The notes beneath the pieces are model-generated. The model was given only the letters and a program-made list of their open reading frames with translations, was not told where the DNA came from and ran no database searches. From UBA4416 sp048498515 (GTDB lineage: Bacteria; Bacteroidota; Bacteroidia; B-17B0; Aurantibacillaceae): 64,000 bases of DNA. Below are positions 54,064-63,638 of the stretch, piece by piece. Within the stretch, counting starts at the first letter, position 1. Every line of letters starts with the position of its first letter. The translations under genes were made by a program, and so were the position numbers. The stretch is taken from assembly GCA_048498515.1 (NCBI GenBank), contig JBEHXV010000019.1:35994-99993 (forward strand), written 5' to 3'.

Positions 54064-55086
54064 CTAACCCAATTCACTGAAACATTTGATCCCTTTTATA
54101 AAATGCAGGTACACTATGTTCTTTTCATACACACCGGTGGTGGCATCCTTAAAGCCCGGCATTTTGCGCATGACTTTTCGTTTTTTAATGGTTTTACCAA
54201 GGTTGGCATAAAAATACCCGTGTGCTTTCAGCACCGCCATAAAGTGCGAGCCGCTTCCTTCAAACAAAAACTTAAAAGCCGCTATGCCATCCAGCACCAT
54301 GCGGTATAAAATTTTGAGCAGCAAAAAAGTGGAAGAAGAATTTTTGGTGAAGGTTACCAGGTTGTTCCTGAAATTCAAATAGGTTTTTTTAGGGCTCAGT
54401 TTGTCCAGGGTGCCGCCTCCAACGTGATACACAACTGCTTTTGGTTCAATATACACTTTGTAACCAAGGTTCTTCATGCGCCAGCACACATCAATCTCTT
54501 CCATGTGCGCGAAATAATCTTCGTCAAAACCTCCCACTTTCCAAAAAGCATCCGCTTTCACAAACATGCAGGCGCCTGTAGCCCAAAATACTTCCATGGC
54601 AGTATCGTACTGTTGCTGGTCTTCCTCCAACGCATTAAAAATCCGGCCACGACAAAAGGGATAACCATACTTATCGATAAAACCACCCGAAGCACCGGCA
54701 TATTCAAATTTGTTCCGTTCCCTGTAATCAAGAATCTTAGGTTGGCAAGCGGCAATAGTTGCATCGGCGTACATTAAGCGCATCACCGGTTCCAGCCAGT
54801 TCTCCGTTACTTCCACATCCGAATTAAGCAACACATAATATTCTGCTTCAATTTGCTTCAGAGCTGTGTTATATCCTTTGGCAAAGCCTTCGTTCGACGG
54901 ATTGATGATAACGGATACGGAAGGGAACTGCGACCTTAAAAAAGCAACACTATCGTCGGTAGATAAATTATCGGCGACATATATTTTTGCGGATGAGGAA
55001 TAAGTAATAACAGCAGGTAGAAATTTTTCTAAAAACGATTTGCCATTCCAGTTTAAAATAACAACTGCTACCTTATCCAACTCCAT
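54064..55086 (-). CDS. Glycosyltransferase family 2
   Basis: A 340-residue GT-A-fold enzyme. The start VAVVILNWNGKSFLEKFLPA, the nucleotide-sugar site YVLLNSDVEVTENWLEPVM (metal-binding Asp) and the acceptor-side FAHMEEIDVCWRMKNLGY are typical of rhamnosyl/other family 2 transferases. The C-terminal 80 residues have a hydrophobic stretch (STFLLLKILYRMVLDGIAAF), possibly membrane associated. It follows the GWxTD gene by three bases and probably shares its transcript. Confidence 0.92.
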   Translation of the reverse strand: MELDKVAVVILNWNGKSFLEKFLPAVITYSSSAKIYVADNLSTDDSVAFLRSQFPSVSVIINPSNEGFAKGYNTALKQIEAEYYVLLNSDVEVTENWLEPVMRLMYADATIAACQPKILDYRERNKFEYAGASGGFIDKYGYPFCRGRIFNALEEDQQQYDTAMEVFWATGACMFVKADAFWKVGGFDEDYFAHMEEIDVCWRMKNLGYKVYIEPKAVVYHVGGGTLDKLSPKKTYLNFRNNLVTFTKNSSSTFLLLKILYRMVLDGIAAFKFLFEGSGSHFMAVLKAHGYFYANLGKTIKKRKVMRKMPGFKDATTGVYEKNIVYLHFIKGIKCFSELG

Positions 55087-55089
55087 ATA

Positions 55090-56568
55090 TTAACGGGGGT
55101 TATTATAAAGGTCGTCGAAATTGTTACCGTATGTTTTTACCGGTTTATCGTTGTCAATATCTGTATTCATCTGAGTCCTGCTCACTAAGCGGTATTGCCA
55201 TTTTTCATCGTACAGCTCCCCTTTTACATCACTGTGAATGAGTTTGTAGCAATCGTCGGCTATATTAAAATTAGCAAACACAAATTTTTTGTTGGTAAAG
55301 AACCTTCCGGTAGCTTTATCGTAAATGCGGTAATACTGCCAGATCTCATAAGGGTACGCGTTGGGATCGCTGTTTACCTGTGTTCTCTGGTCGGGTTTAC
55401 CATACTGCAAATAAACCCTGCCCCTGTCGGTGTAATAACCTTTTTGTTTCCCGCATTTTAGCAGGGCATTGGCCTCCAGTACCGATTTATAATAAGTTAT
55501 CCAGTTTTTTAAAGGATCGAGGCTGTCGCCCGATTCCGTTTTCCAGTAATCTACCATGTAGCTTCTCATCATGCTGACATCCTTGTTCTTGATCTGTGTT
55601 TGCTGCCATTCTCTTTCCTTTGTGGTTGAGCGCGGCCAAAGGCATTCAATGAACTGTTTTAAACTATCCTTGCTTTGATATAGGTTAAAAAAATCTTCTA
55701 TCGTTCTTACATTCACCGTAATGGTTTCATCCAGGTTTTCTTTAGCGTCGCTCTGGCGTTGGAAGAACCATTTTTTCTGGGACTGCACCTTGTTCAGTGA
55801 ATCCCTTATTTCGATCACCAGGTTATAATTTCCCGAAGGTAATTTGCTGATATCCAGCTGTCCTAATAAGGCGTTGGCAGGACGGGAGCTTTGTTTTTGA
55901 AAACCCGACAAACCATGCTGCTTTAAAAGGTTCTCATTATTCTCAATATAATAGGAATACACAAATTTTGAGTTCTTACCAAGCACCGTATCCGTATTAT
56001 AGGCCTCCATGTAGAACTTAATGGTATTTTGTTTTTTTGGGAAATAATTGATGGAATATGGGATCAGGTCGTAACCGTTCTTTGATAAGGTGGAAGAAGC
56101 CGTTGATTTGCTATACGAATCAAGGATCTCAATATCAGAGTTATAGATCCTTTTTTCGCGTTTAAAAGAGATGTTCAGCTTTTCGGCATGGTTCATTTTT
56201 TTATCCGGGAAGGCATTATCGGTAATCACCAGTTCAAGCGTATATTCCCCATTTTCAAGCGAAAAGCGCTGATTATCAATAAAAGAGGGCATGTGAAGCG
56301 AATCGGCAGCAACCGGGCTCATTAAATTATAAGCTGAGGCTTTGATCACTTCGGTACCTTTTAGTATTTTCCACGAAATATTAACGCTGGCCTGGTAACC
56401 ACCGGCTACCGGCAGGTATTTAACGGTATTGCCCGATACGGTTAAATACGTTTCCAGGAAAGGCCTGGAACTAGGCGTACTAAAGACCGCATAGTTGAAA
56501 TACGCTGTTACATTTGATAATAATGAACCACAGGCAAAAATGAAAAGGGCTGATAATAAGCGTTTCAT
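55090..56568 (-). CDS. GWxTD domain-containing exported protein
   Basis: A 492-residue exported protein with signal peptide (MKRLLSALFIFACGSLLSNV). The C-terminal third has the GWxTD-type motif as GYYTDRGRVYLQYGKPDQ, with the following YEIWQYYRIY. The N-terminal part is beta-rich. Proteins with this domain occur in many Bacteroidota and in some delta-type proteobacteria and have no firm function. It starts 108 bp from tRNA-Ser on the opposite strand and leads into the glycosyltransferase gene. Confidence 0.88.
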   Translation of the reverse strand: MKRLLSALFIFACGSLLSNVTAYFNYAVFSTPSSRPFLETYLTVSGNTVKYLPVAGGYQASVNISWKILKGTEVIKASAYNLMSPVAADSLHMPSFIDNQRFSLENGEYTLELVITDNAFPDKKMNHAEKLNISFKREKRIYNSDIEILDSYSKSTASSTLSKNGYDLIPYSINYFPKKQNTIKFYMEAYNTDTVLGKNSKFVYSYYIENNENLLKQHGLSGFQKQSSRPANALLGQLDISKLPSGNYNLVIEIRDSLNKVQSQKKWFFQRQSDAKENLDETITVNVRTIEDFFNLYQSKDSLKQFIECLWPRSTTKEREWQQTQIKNKDVSMMRSYMVDYWKTESGDSLDPLKNWITYYKSVLEANALLKCGKQKGYYTDRGRVYLQYGKPDQRTQVNSDPNAYPYEIWQYYRIYDKATGRFFTNKKFVFANFNIADDCYKLIHSDVKGELYDEKWQYRLVSRTQMNTDIDNDKPVKTYGNNFDDLYNNPR

Positions 56569-56614
56569 GATATGAATTTACATGATTATGACAGGGATGT
56601 AAATTTCTATAAAG

Positions 56615-58333
56615 TTAGGCAAAAAAAGTTGAAAATATTCGTTGCAGAATAAAAAAAAGTAGTAATTTCGCCCCCGGAGAAATGGCAGAGTGGTCGATTG
56701 CGGCAGTCTTGAAAACTGTTGAACCGCGAGGTTCCGGGGGTTCGAATCCCTCTTTCTCCGCAAGAAGGGACCGATTACTTTGAGTAGTAATCGGTCCTTT
56801 TTCATTTTCATCCAATTCCTTTGATATACAGGAACTTTGCTCGAAAATTTCATTTACGCGGTCGGTTCGAAATGAGCTGTTTTTCTTATCATAAGCCAAA
56901 CCATTCGGAAACATCAATTTTTGGAGCACTTCTTTTTCAAGAACTGGTGCTAACTCCCACAGTGTAGGTACATTACAGCACCAATTTATCGCCCGGTGCA
57001 GTTTTTCAGTAAGGTTCGAAATGCCTTTTGGTATAGCTTCCAATTTTTTCATTATTTCCCCCTGTTCAGTCACCAGTTTTGTAGAGAGGCGGTCAAATAC
57101 TTCCTTGGTCATTTCTTCTTTCAGGTAGTATTTGTCCTGCAACTTTTCGGCGCTTTTTTTCAATTCATCCATTCGCGCATTGAGTTGTTCTGTTAGTTTC
57201 AAATTTTCCTTTTGACCAACAGAATACTCCTTTTCTAAGGTTTGGACTATTTTGTCCAGGTGTTCCTTTTTAACAGCATAGCGCGATACTTTTGATTTAA
57301 AGGTGCTATGTAAAGCTTTAGCACTTACATTGCATTTACACCCAATCCTGCGGCATTTATAATAGAAAAGTCTTTTTTTCTTTACTTCGTACCCCGTGTA
57401 AGGCTCCCCACAGTCGGCACACTTCACAAACACCTTTAGAGGTAGGTTATCATTTTCTTCCTTGTGTGGTATTCCCCTGCGGGTAGACTGTTGGCTAATC
57501 TGATGGATTTTTAAGAATGTTTCTATTGAGATCATTGGCTCGTGCTTACCCTGTACCACTTCACCATCTAATAAACCATGCCTGATTAAACCGCAATAAA
57601 ATGGGTTATTGAAAATCTTAAACAGCTGTTGCTTATACATTGGCAGTCCAATTTCTCCCAGCTTTTTTAAAATCTCTTCATTGTTGTAACCCATTTCTTT
57701 CCATACCCATGCTTTCTTTATTTTTCTTCCCACTTCATTTATGACTATCCGCCGTATTCCATCCCCTTTAATGATCTGATACCCTTGGGGTGGATTACTT
57801 AACCAAACACCATCCTTATACTTTTTTATCATTCCTGGCTGTGTAACAGCTTGTCGCTGCACATTATCCCACTTTGCAAACAACAACTGCATTTCTTGGA
57901 ATAGAACTCCATTTGCATTAGTGGTGTCGGTTGGTTCAGTCACTGCAATAATATGTATACCATATTTAATGCGCAGTTCATCTGCCAATGACATAGCATT
58001 TCCACCGGTACGGCTAAACCTAGTCATTTTATAAACTAGAATGGTGCTGATCTTTCCTTTGTTGCGCTTGCAAAACTCAATCATGCGCTTGAACTCTTTG
58101 CGCTGATCTGTTTTTGCACTCTCATGTGTATCACCAAAAGCTGCAACTATGTTATAACCATGTTTTTCGGCATAGTTGTCGATAGCTTCATTCTGTATTC
58201 CTATGGATTCAGTCTTTAGCTGCTTTTCACTTGATACCCTTGTCATTTTTACAGCAAGCTTGGTGTTGACCACCGGAATAATTTTTTTTCGGTATGTACC
58301 GAATTTTTCACTTAATACTGTTTCTGGATTCAT
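56615..58333 (-). CDS. Large serine recombinase running antisense through tRNA-Ser
   Basis: A 572-residue site-specific recombinase. The resolvase domain has the catalytic serine in MTRVSSEKQ (Ser34) and KMTRFSRTGGNAMSLAD. Then come a recombinase domain (NPPQGYQIIKGDGIRRIV; YCGLIRHGLLDGEVVQGKHE), a zinc ribbon (CADCGEPYTGYE ... CRRIGCKCN) and a long coiled coil. Only about the first 525 residues look native. The last part (LLAEKEGFEPPEPRGSTVFK onward) is the antisense translation of the tRNA terminator and tRNA-Ser. Integration next to the tRNA probably replaced the native stop. The gene overlaps its upstream partner by one base. Confidence 0.9.
   Translation of the reverse strand: MNPETVLSEKFGTYRKKIIPVVNTKLAVKMTRVSSEKQLKTESIGIQNEAIDNYAEKHGYNIVAAFGDTHESAKTDQRKEFKRMIEFCKRNKGKISTILVYKMTRFSRTGGNAMSLADELRIKYGIHIIAVTEPTDTTNANGVLFQEMQLLFAKWDNVQRQAVTQPGMIKKYKDGVWLSNPPQGYQIIKGDGIRRIVINEVGRKIKKAWVWKEMGYNNEEILKKLGEIGLPMYKQQLFKIFNNPFYCGLIRHGLLDGEVVQGKHEPMISIETFLKIHQISQQSTRRGIPHKEENDNLPLKVFVKCADCGEPYTGYEVKKKRLFYYKCRRIGCKCNVSAKALHSTFKSKVSRYAVKKEHLDKIVQTLEKEYSVGQKENLKLTEQLNARMDELKKSAEKLQDKYYLKEEMTKEVFDRLSTKLVTEQGEIMKKLEAIPKGISNLTEKLHRAINWCCNVPTLWELAPVLEKEVLQKLMFPNGLAYDKKNSSFRTDRVNEIFEQSSCISKELDENEKGPITTQSNRSLLAEKEGFEPPEPRGSTVFKTAAIDHSAISPGAKLLLFFILQRIFSTFFA
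56676..56760 (+). tRNA. tRNA-Ser (anticodon TGA)
   Basis: The acceptor stem GGAGAAA (56676-56682) pairs with TTTCTCC (56753-56759), and the discriminator base is G. The anticodon stem-loop holds TGA in GCAGTCTTGAAAACTGT, the long variable arm (GAACCGCGAGGTTC) is that of a class II tRNA, and the T-loop is GGGTTCGAATCCC. The 3' CCA is not encoded. It is the probable integration site of the neighbouring recombinase element. Confidence 0.97.
56767..56806 (+). terminator. Terminator of tRNA-Ser
   Basis: A perfect 12-bp stem (GGACCGATTACT and its complement) with loop TTGAGT and a following T-run lies right after the tRNA. It falls inside the antisense reading frame of the recombinase. Confidence 0.85.
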
Positions 58334-58518
58334 TAAGCTGCAATTTTAAAGTTACTATCATTTTTATTTAATCTTTCATACTCAGCTTCTGCGGCCACAA
58401 TAACTTCAACAAGTGTTCTGATTGAGCATTGTGTTTCATCTGCTTCTTCATCTGTTGAGTTTTGTTGCCTACTTTCTGCTTCTAATTGGTTTTCATGTTT
58501 TTCTTTTTTTTGTTTCAT
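58333..58518 (-). CDS. Small acidic protein coupled to the recombinase
   Basis: A 61-residue, highly charged protein (KQKKEKHENQLEAESRQQNS; CSIRTLVEVIVAAEAEYERL) with no known domain. Its stop overlaps the recombinase ATG (TAATG), so the two are translationally coupled. It could be an accessory directionality factor or merely a leader peptide; nothing in the sequence decides this. Confidence 0.55.
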   Translation of the reverse strand: MKQKKEKHENQLEAESRQQNSTDEEADETQCSIRTLVEVIVAAEAEYERLNKNDSNFKIAA

Positions 58519-59042
58519 TTTACTTCACTCTTTACTGTAATAATTTTTTTTGAATTATCAAAATTACTTTGGAGCAGTTGAAGCCATTCCATAAACTATA
58601 AGAAGTTGAAGAATGCAAGGAACTTTTAAGTTGTTGCAAAATGTGGAAGTATTAAAGCAAATACCGGATTGATTGAAAATGTGGTGAGGCTTTTTTCTGA
58701 ACTCGGGGGATATATTGAAATAGACAAAATACTCACCTGGGACTAATTGCCCTAAATGTTACATTAATTGATATAGGAAAGGAAGCAATTGCACCCGTTA
58801 ATACTGTTATCGGGGACTAATTGGTTCATAAATGGGAAGCGTTGAAGCAGTGTAAACCAATATCAGGATTAATAACAAACACTGTCAACTTTTTTCAGGA
58901 CGATACAGCTCATACCCGGGAGGTATTGATGCTGTCTAGCCTGTATTATGGATTAGTTGACAAACATTGCGGATTAGTTACCGAACAATGCGGAGCAATT
59001 AGGGAGTAATTGAATTTCAATGCGGAACAGTTGAAACAAGGG
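58519..59042. other. Gene-poor degenerate stretch upstream of the recombinase
   Basis: A 524-bp gap with no convincing gene. The plus strand reads as short open pieces broken by stops (for example one ending EIDKILTWD and another with NFFQDDTAHTREVLMLSSLY), like a decayed coding region. GGGACTAATTG occurs twice (58739-58749 and 58813-58823). Near its right end TGCGGA-containing units recur (about 58968-59030). The recombinase promoter should lie near 58519-58570, but no good -7 box is seen. Confidence 0.4.
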
Positions 59043-60023
59043 TTATGGAACCCAAATTTTACGATAACAAAGCCCGTCTGGCTTAATTTCAATAATACGG
59101 GCATGGCTTCCCAATGTTGAGGCATTTATAACAAAAACACTGTCCTGTATGCCAATGAACCGGCCATTAATCGGAGATCGTTTAATCCCGGAGCGATAGC
59201 TTAAGCTGGTAGGATTAGTTTCGACAATTTTAGTTGTTATAAGTGTATTCAGATCAGTTTCGTACAACCCGTTATCGGCTAATGTATAGAGTTTTGTATT
59301 GTCACTGTCAGTATAAAAGTCAGAACACCCTAAGTGATGAATCACTCTCTCGCTTCCATTATTCAAATTTCTTTGAATTACTGAAAACACATTATTTTCA
59401 AGTTTAAGATGATATATAAATTCTTTGCAAGGAAATATAGCAGACTGGATATTGTGAAGCGTATCGACAATAACCCCCTCCCGAGTAGCCTTAAAAATCG
59501 GATTGGCAACGTTGTTATCATTTACATAATAGATGAAATTTCCATCATCCGTCCAAACAGGGTTTAATGAATTTCCGTTTGTCGTAATTTTCTTTAAACT
59601 ATCACCATTTGACTTTATCACATAGATATTCCTATCCATTTTTTCATACGTTAGCCAACCTCTTTTGTTTATGCTAATTGTTGTCATTACCTTGTTGTCT
59701 AACAACATCTTTTCACCTGTGACTCTATTGTATCGCCATAAACTGCGAATCGTAGATACGTTCTCTGCGGTGAGGTAATAAATTATGTTTATATCCACCG
59801 GATCATAGGCGGCCCGCCAAACCGACTTATTCCCAAAGAACGTGGCAAAATCCCATCCCCATACTGGATCAGGCGGCAATGGGCCTCGGTTCACAGTAGT
59901 GTCTTCGCAAATGAATTGCTCACCCGGTGGGTTAAGTTGTCCAATGGTTATAGGAGGATCTTTTTTACAAGCGGCCAGCAAAATCAAGGCGCCAAATATC
60001 AAGCCTTTGCAGTAGTTTTTCAT
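59043..60023 (-). CDS. Lipoprotein with TolB-like propeller
   Basis: A 326-residue lipoprotein (lipobox LLAAC, mature start CKKDPP). Several blades of a TolB/WD40-like propeller are visible (NPVWTDDGNFIYYVNDNNVA; IIYYLTAENVSTIRSLWRYN; TKLYTLADNGLYETDL). It lies 48 bp after the subtilase gene on the same strand and may be cotranscribed with it. No enzymatic motif is seen; binding or scaffolding at the membrane is an inference. Confidence 0.75.
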   Translation of the reverse strand: MKNYCKGLIFGALILLAACKKDPPITIGQLNPPGEQFICEDTTVNRGPLPPDPVWGWDFATFFGNKSVWRAAYDPVDINIIYYLTAENVSTIRSLWRYNRVTGEKMLLDNKVMTTISINKRGWLTYEKMDRNIYVIKSNGDSLKKITTNGNSLNPVWTDDGNFIYYVNDNNVANPIFKATREGVIVDTLHNIQSAIFPCKEFIYHLKLENNVFSVIQRNLNNGSERVIHHLGCSDFYTDSDNTKLYTLADNGLYETDLNTLITTKIVETNPTSLSYRSGIKRSPINGRFIGIQDSVFVINASTLGSHARIIEIKPDGLCYRKIWVP

Positions 60024-60071
60024 GTATAAATGTGAAATAAGGCCGGAAGCAAAGCCTCCGGCCTATAGGTT

Positions 60072-63000
60072 CTATTCGATTACCAATTTTTTAACAAGGG
60101 CTTTGTTATCTTCTATGCTTAAAGATACTAAATAAATACCTCTCGACAATCCAGTAATGTTTAAATTCAGGCGGTTGAGGCCGTTTTTAACATTCTGATC
60201 CCTGGCATATACTACCTTACCCATCAGATCGGTTATAACGATTTTACCTTCCGCTTCTTTTTTAGAAGAAAAGCCAAGCGTAAAATTTCCGTTCGATGGA
60301 TTAGGATAAAGGTTAAAATAGCTCACTTCCGGCTCGTTCGCACTTATGCCGACATTAGGGTCACCAATGGTGTACAGTGTAAAAGCACTATTGATGTTAT
60401 TGGGAGTGTTTGGCACAAAAGTATTAACCATAGCGCCGGTTTGTACATTCTGTTTCAGCTTGTAGACATAGGTCTTGGTCACAGCATTGGTTAAGGTCGC
60501 GCTTACAATCTCTACGTTTCTAGGTTCGCTGGCATCAACTGCCGAGTTAATACCGGCTACGTTAATATACCCCGACGAGGGCCCATAGAGCGGCCAAGCA
60601 TCTATGTAAGTTTCACTGCTATAGTTGTAAGTATATGCTTTTTGTACCTCAATAATATCGGTTTGATAAACGCCCGGAGGTGGCATATTTGAGGCTATAG
60701 TGTTCCAGCTGAGATTAACGTTTGAAGCAATGATAGCTGTTTGAGTCGAAACACTGGTGTTGTAGTGCGAGCCGTCAATGTGCCTGATCTTGTATTGTGG
60801 TTCTAAACAGGACAGCGCCGAATCGGCGTTTATCAAACCCCACCCCGTATTATGATCATATCCAACAGCCTCACCATAAGTAGCGCTCGTTAAATCTGTT
60901 GAAGATCGCTTTATGAGGGCTTCACAATCCTCGTGAGCCAAGTTGTCCCAGGTGGAATAGTTGGCATTGCGGTAGCTCATCATTAAGGCGATTACACCCG
61001 ATACGTGCGGAGCAGAAGCTGATGTGCCTGAAAAGAAGGTGTAATCGCTAATAGAGGACACCTGCCCCATAATCCACGGCGGATTGGGGCCTTGGTAGTG
61101 CGTTGCTGTATAAACATTATCCTTATCTCCCGGAGCCACAAAGTCTACCCCAAGGCTATCCATAGAAGTGAAAAAACTGCTACCGTTAACACCTGCTTTA
61201 TGATAATGCCCATCGTTTCCGCTGGCCCCTACATTCATAGTGATTTTTGGTTTTAAGGTTGCCGGAACATTAGGGCCGCCAACTGATATTGGATTAGCAG
61301 GAGTTTTATTGCCGCGTGAACATACGAACGAAACACTGTTGCCATTAATGTAATTAGCCGCCGCCAGCATTTCAGGGTTATTTGTTTGTGGCGTACCGAA
61401 ACAGCAATTGATGATATGCAGTCCTTTTCCATTAGTTACATTGGTGCCGGATGCGCCTTCGATCAAAGCCTGTTTGATGTTGGTCCAAGGGAAAAGCTGC
61501 GCATCACCTACTTTCATATTGTACAGTTTCACCCCGTTTTGAGTGCTGTTATCGCCGCCAGCAACACCCGTTACACCCAATCCATTGTTTGAATGTGCGC
61601 CGATTACACTGGCAACACGGGTTCCGTGCCCTTGGGGATCACCAATGCCGTAACCGCTAGGCCCATAGTCAAAGTCCGCAAAAGTGGTTAAGTCCTCATG
61701 GCCCGGGTCCACGCCCGAATCAAATACGCCTGCCTTTACAAAATCAAGCCCTTTCGTTCTGTCCCAGGCTGGCTCACAGTTAATGTGCGCGCCTGTATAG
61801 ATACTGTTAGGATGCAGACTGGTTTGATCTGCGGCATAATGCGGATCGCCCGGAACCCAATCTATTTCATACAGATCATTAAGTTGACTGTAGGAAACAT
61901 CGCCGAAAATGGATTGAATAGCGTTAGCCGTTGCCACCTCGTCAAGAGTGTTTGGAATGTCGATCAGCAATGAAGTGTAAAACGGTGGTATCTGAACCTT
62001 GTTCCCGAGCCTGCCGTCCGAAATTGAATCGCTTTCTGTTAACATTACCGTCTTACGAGCAATGAAGTTCCGGGCGCTGATAAAGTTCCGTCCGTCTGGG
62101 TCAAGTACCTGTGAGATTTTATCGCAGGTGCTGTCGGCCACAAAGGTGTTCAAATTGCCATAGATCAAATTCCTGTCATTGACAGCCGACATTTTCATAG
62201 CCGATTTATGAAAGGCAATGATAACATTGTTGGACGTGAACTTTGAATAAGTGACTGTATCGGTCTTTGGCGTATAAACGAAGTTCTTGTAGGTGTAGGT
62301 GATTAGCAGGTTGTCGTCTGTTGAGCCATTGTAGCTTCTAGCGGATAAGTAAATATTGTTGCTGGTTACCGCTAAGTCCATAAACTTGTCCTGCAGGTTA
62401 TAAGAAGCATTAAATACTTTTCTTCCCACTTGCTTACAGGTACTGTCAAGCACCATAACCACAACGTCCTGTGAGGCTCCCGTTCCGATCTGCCCACCGA
62501 TAAAAATATCGTCATTGGCTGCGATCTTAACCCGCATCCCAACACTTGCGACGTTGTTGCGGCGCTCATAGTAACGGCGGGTAATACCACCGGCCGGGCT
62601 GTATTTGAGCACAAAAAGCTCTTCCTGCCCGTTGGCTTTTTTGGATGCACCTGTCACAATAACATTGCCCTGGCTGTCAAGTGCAATGCCAATACCCGCA
62701 TCATCGTAACCAAAACCATCATAGCTCTGCGACCAGATCGTTACCAGCGAGGTGTCAAGCTTTTGAACCTGCATATCGTAGTTGCTTGTGGTGCCGTTAT
62801 AAGTAGTACCTACGATGTACATATTTCCCGAAGCATCTGTAACCATGCCGAAAGGCTTGTCGAACCCTGCACCTGTGTATACATCCCGGTGATCTGCAAT
62901 TTGTGCGCCGCCCGCCGGGCCTGCCATGTAGCGCACCGTTGCAATATCGAAATCCAGCAATGAAGATCCGCTGGCACCTGTGACATATACCGAATGTGCC

Positions 63001-63638
63001 GAGGCGTCATAACTAATACCAGTTGGCACATCCATCATGTTGCTGTAGTTGTAACGGGATGCCCAAAGCTGGGTGCCGCTGGAAGCGTCAAAGGCAATCG
63101 TCGCATAGTCCGTAACACCGGAAAATAGGCCATCGCTGGCACCTGTAACGTAAACAATCCCATTGTTGTCTACGCAAATTGCGGTGCCCACATCGGTTAA
63201 GCTGCTTGGCCCGTTGTAGGAACCCGACATAATCTGTGTACCGTTATTGTCATAACCGATCACAAATATATCCAGTCCGTTACCGGCGCTGTTTCGCACA
63301 CCGCCAGTCACAAAGGTGTTGCCTGAGTTATCCTGACAGCTCGCTACAACAAACGCCTTTTGGTTGGTTGGCGAGCTGTAAGAATTGATCCAGCTTGATA
63401 CGCCGCTGGACAATTGCTCAGCTATAGTAGCATCGTACTGCGTAGGACTAAGCTTTTTGTTACTGGCAACGGTTACGTTACCGCTGTTGTCGATCACAAG
63501 CGGCATGGCATCGACCGTATCTGTAACGCCATTTGTAGTTACCGTAAACTGTTGTATGATCACGGTTCGTTGTTGTTGTGCCTTGCTCATCGAACCGACC
63601 AAAAGGAACAGCCCAATGAGGTAGTTTATTTTTCTCAT
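60072..63638 (-). CDS. S8-family subtilisin-like protease with SBBP repeats and T9SS type A sorting domain
   Basis: A 1188-residue secreted protease. After a signal peptide (INYLIGLFLLVGSMSKAQ) residues ~30-470 form an SBBP-type propeller (VYVTGASDGLFSGVTDYATI and similar blades). The catalytic domain follows with Asp640 in GVFDSGVDPGHEDL, His671 in GHGTRVASVIG and Ser873 in SGTSASAPHVSGVIALMM; the oxyanion Asn is in CSRGNK. A beta-sandwich region and a type A sorting domain (LYPNPSNGNFTLGF... KLVIE) end it. The whole triad is intact. A large propeller in front of a subtilase is an uncommon arrangement. It may belong to the element bordered by tRNA-Ser. Confidence 0.92.
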   Translation of the reverse strand: MRKINYLIGLFLLVGSMSKAQQQRTVIIQQFTVTTNGVTDTVDAMPLVIDNSGNVTVASNKKLSPTQYDATIAEQLSSGVSSWINSYSSPTNQKAFVVASCQDNSGNTFVTGGVRNSAGNGLDIFVIGYDNNGTQIMSGSYNGPSSLTDVGTAICVDNNGIVYVTGASDGLFSGVTDYATIAFDASSGTQLWASRYNYSNMMDVPTGISYDASAHSVYVTGASGSSLLDFDIATVRYMAGPAGGAQIADHRDVYTGAGFDKPFGMVTDASGNMYIVGTTYNGTTSNYDMQVQKLDTSLVTIWSQSYDGFGYDDAGIGIALDSQGNVIVTGASKKANGQEELFVLKYSPAGGITRRYYERRNNVASVGMRVKIAANDDIFIGGQIGTGASQDVVVMVLDSTCKQVGRKVFNASYNLQDKFMDLAVTSNNIYLSARSYNGSTDDNLLITYTYKNFVYTPKTDTVTYSKFTSNNVIIAFHKSAMKMSAVNDRNLIYGNLNTFVADSTCDKISQVLDPDGRNFISARNFIARKTVMLTESDSISDGRLGNKVQIPPFYTSLLIDIPNTLDEVATANAIQSIFGDVSYSQLNDLYEIDWVPGDPHYAADQTSLHPNSIYTGAHINCEPAWDRTKGLDFVKAGVFDSGVDPGHEDLTTFADFDYGPSGYGIGDPQGHGTRVASVIGAHSNNGLGVTGVAGGDNSTQNGVKLYNMKVGDAQLFPWTNIKQALIEGASGTNVTNGKGLHIINCCFGTPQTNNPEMLAAANYINGNSVSFVCSRGNKTPANPISVGGPNVPATLKPKITMNVGASGNDGHYHKAGVNGSSFFTSMDSLGVDFVAPGDKDNVYTATHYQGPNPPWIMGQVSSISDYTFFSGTSASAPHVSGVIALMMSYRNANYSTWDNLAHEDCEALIKRSSTDLTSATYGEAVGYDHNTGWGLINADSALSCLEPQYKIRHIDGSHYNTSVSTQTAIIASNVNLSWNTIASNMPPPGVYQTDIIEVQKAYTYNYSSETYIDAWPLYGPSSGYINVAGINSAVDASEPRNVEIVSATLTNAVTKTYVYKLKQNVQTGAMVNTFVPNTPNNINSAFTLYTIGDPNVGISANEPEVSYFNLYPNPSNGNFTLGFSSKKEAEGKIVITDLMGKVVYARDQNVKNGLNRLNLNITGLSRGIYLVSLSIEDNKALVKKLVIE

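Noticed and set aside
56578..56853. 91-codon minus-strand frame across tRNA-Ser
   Set aside because: It is the antisense translation of the tRNA and its terminator, a well-known source of false proteins.
58821..59009. 62-codon frame near the recombinase
   Set aside because: It starts at TTG right after an in-frame stop, is followed by another stop, and matches no family. I treat it as part of a decayed stretch.
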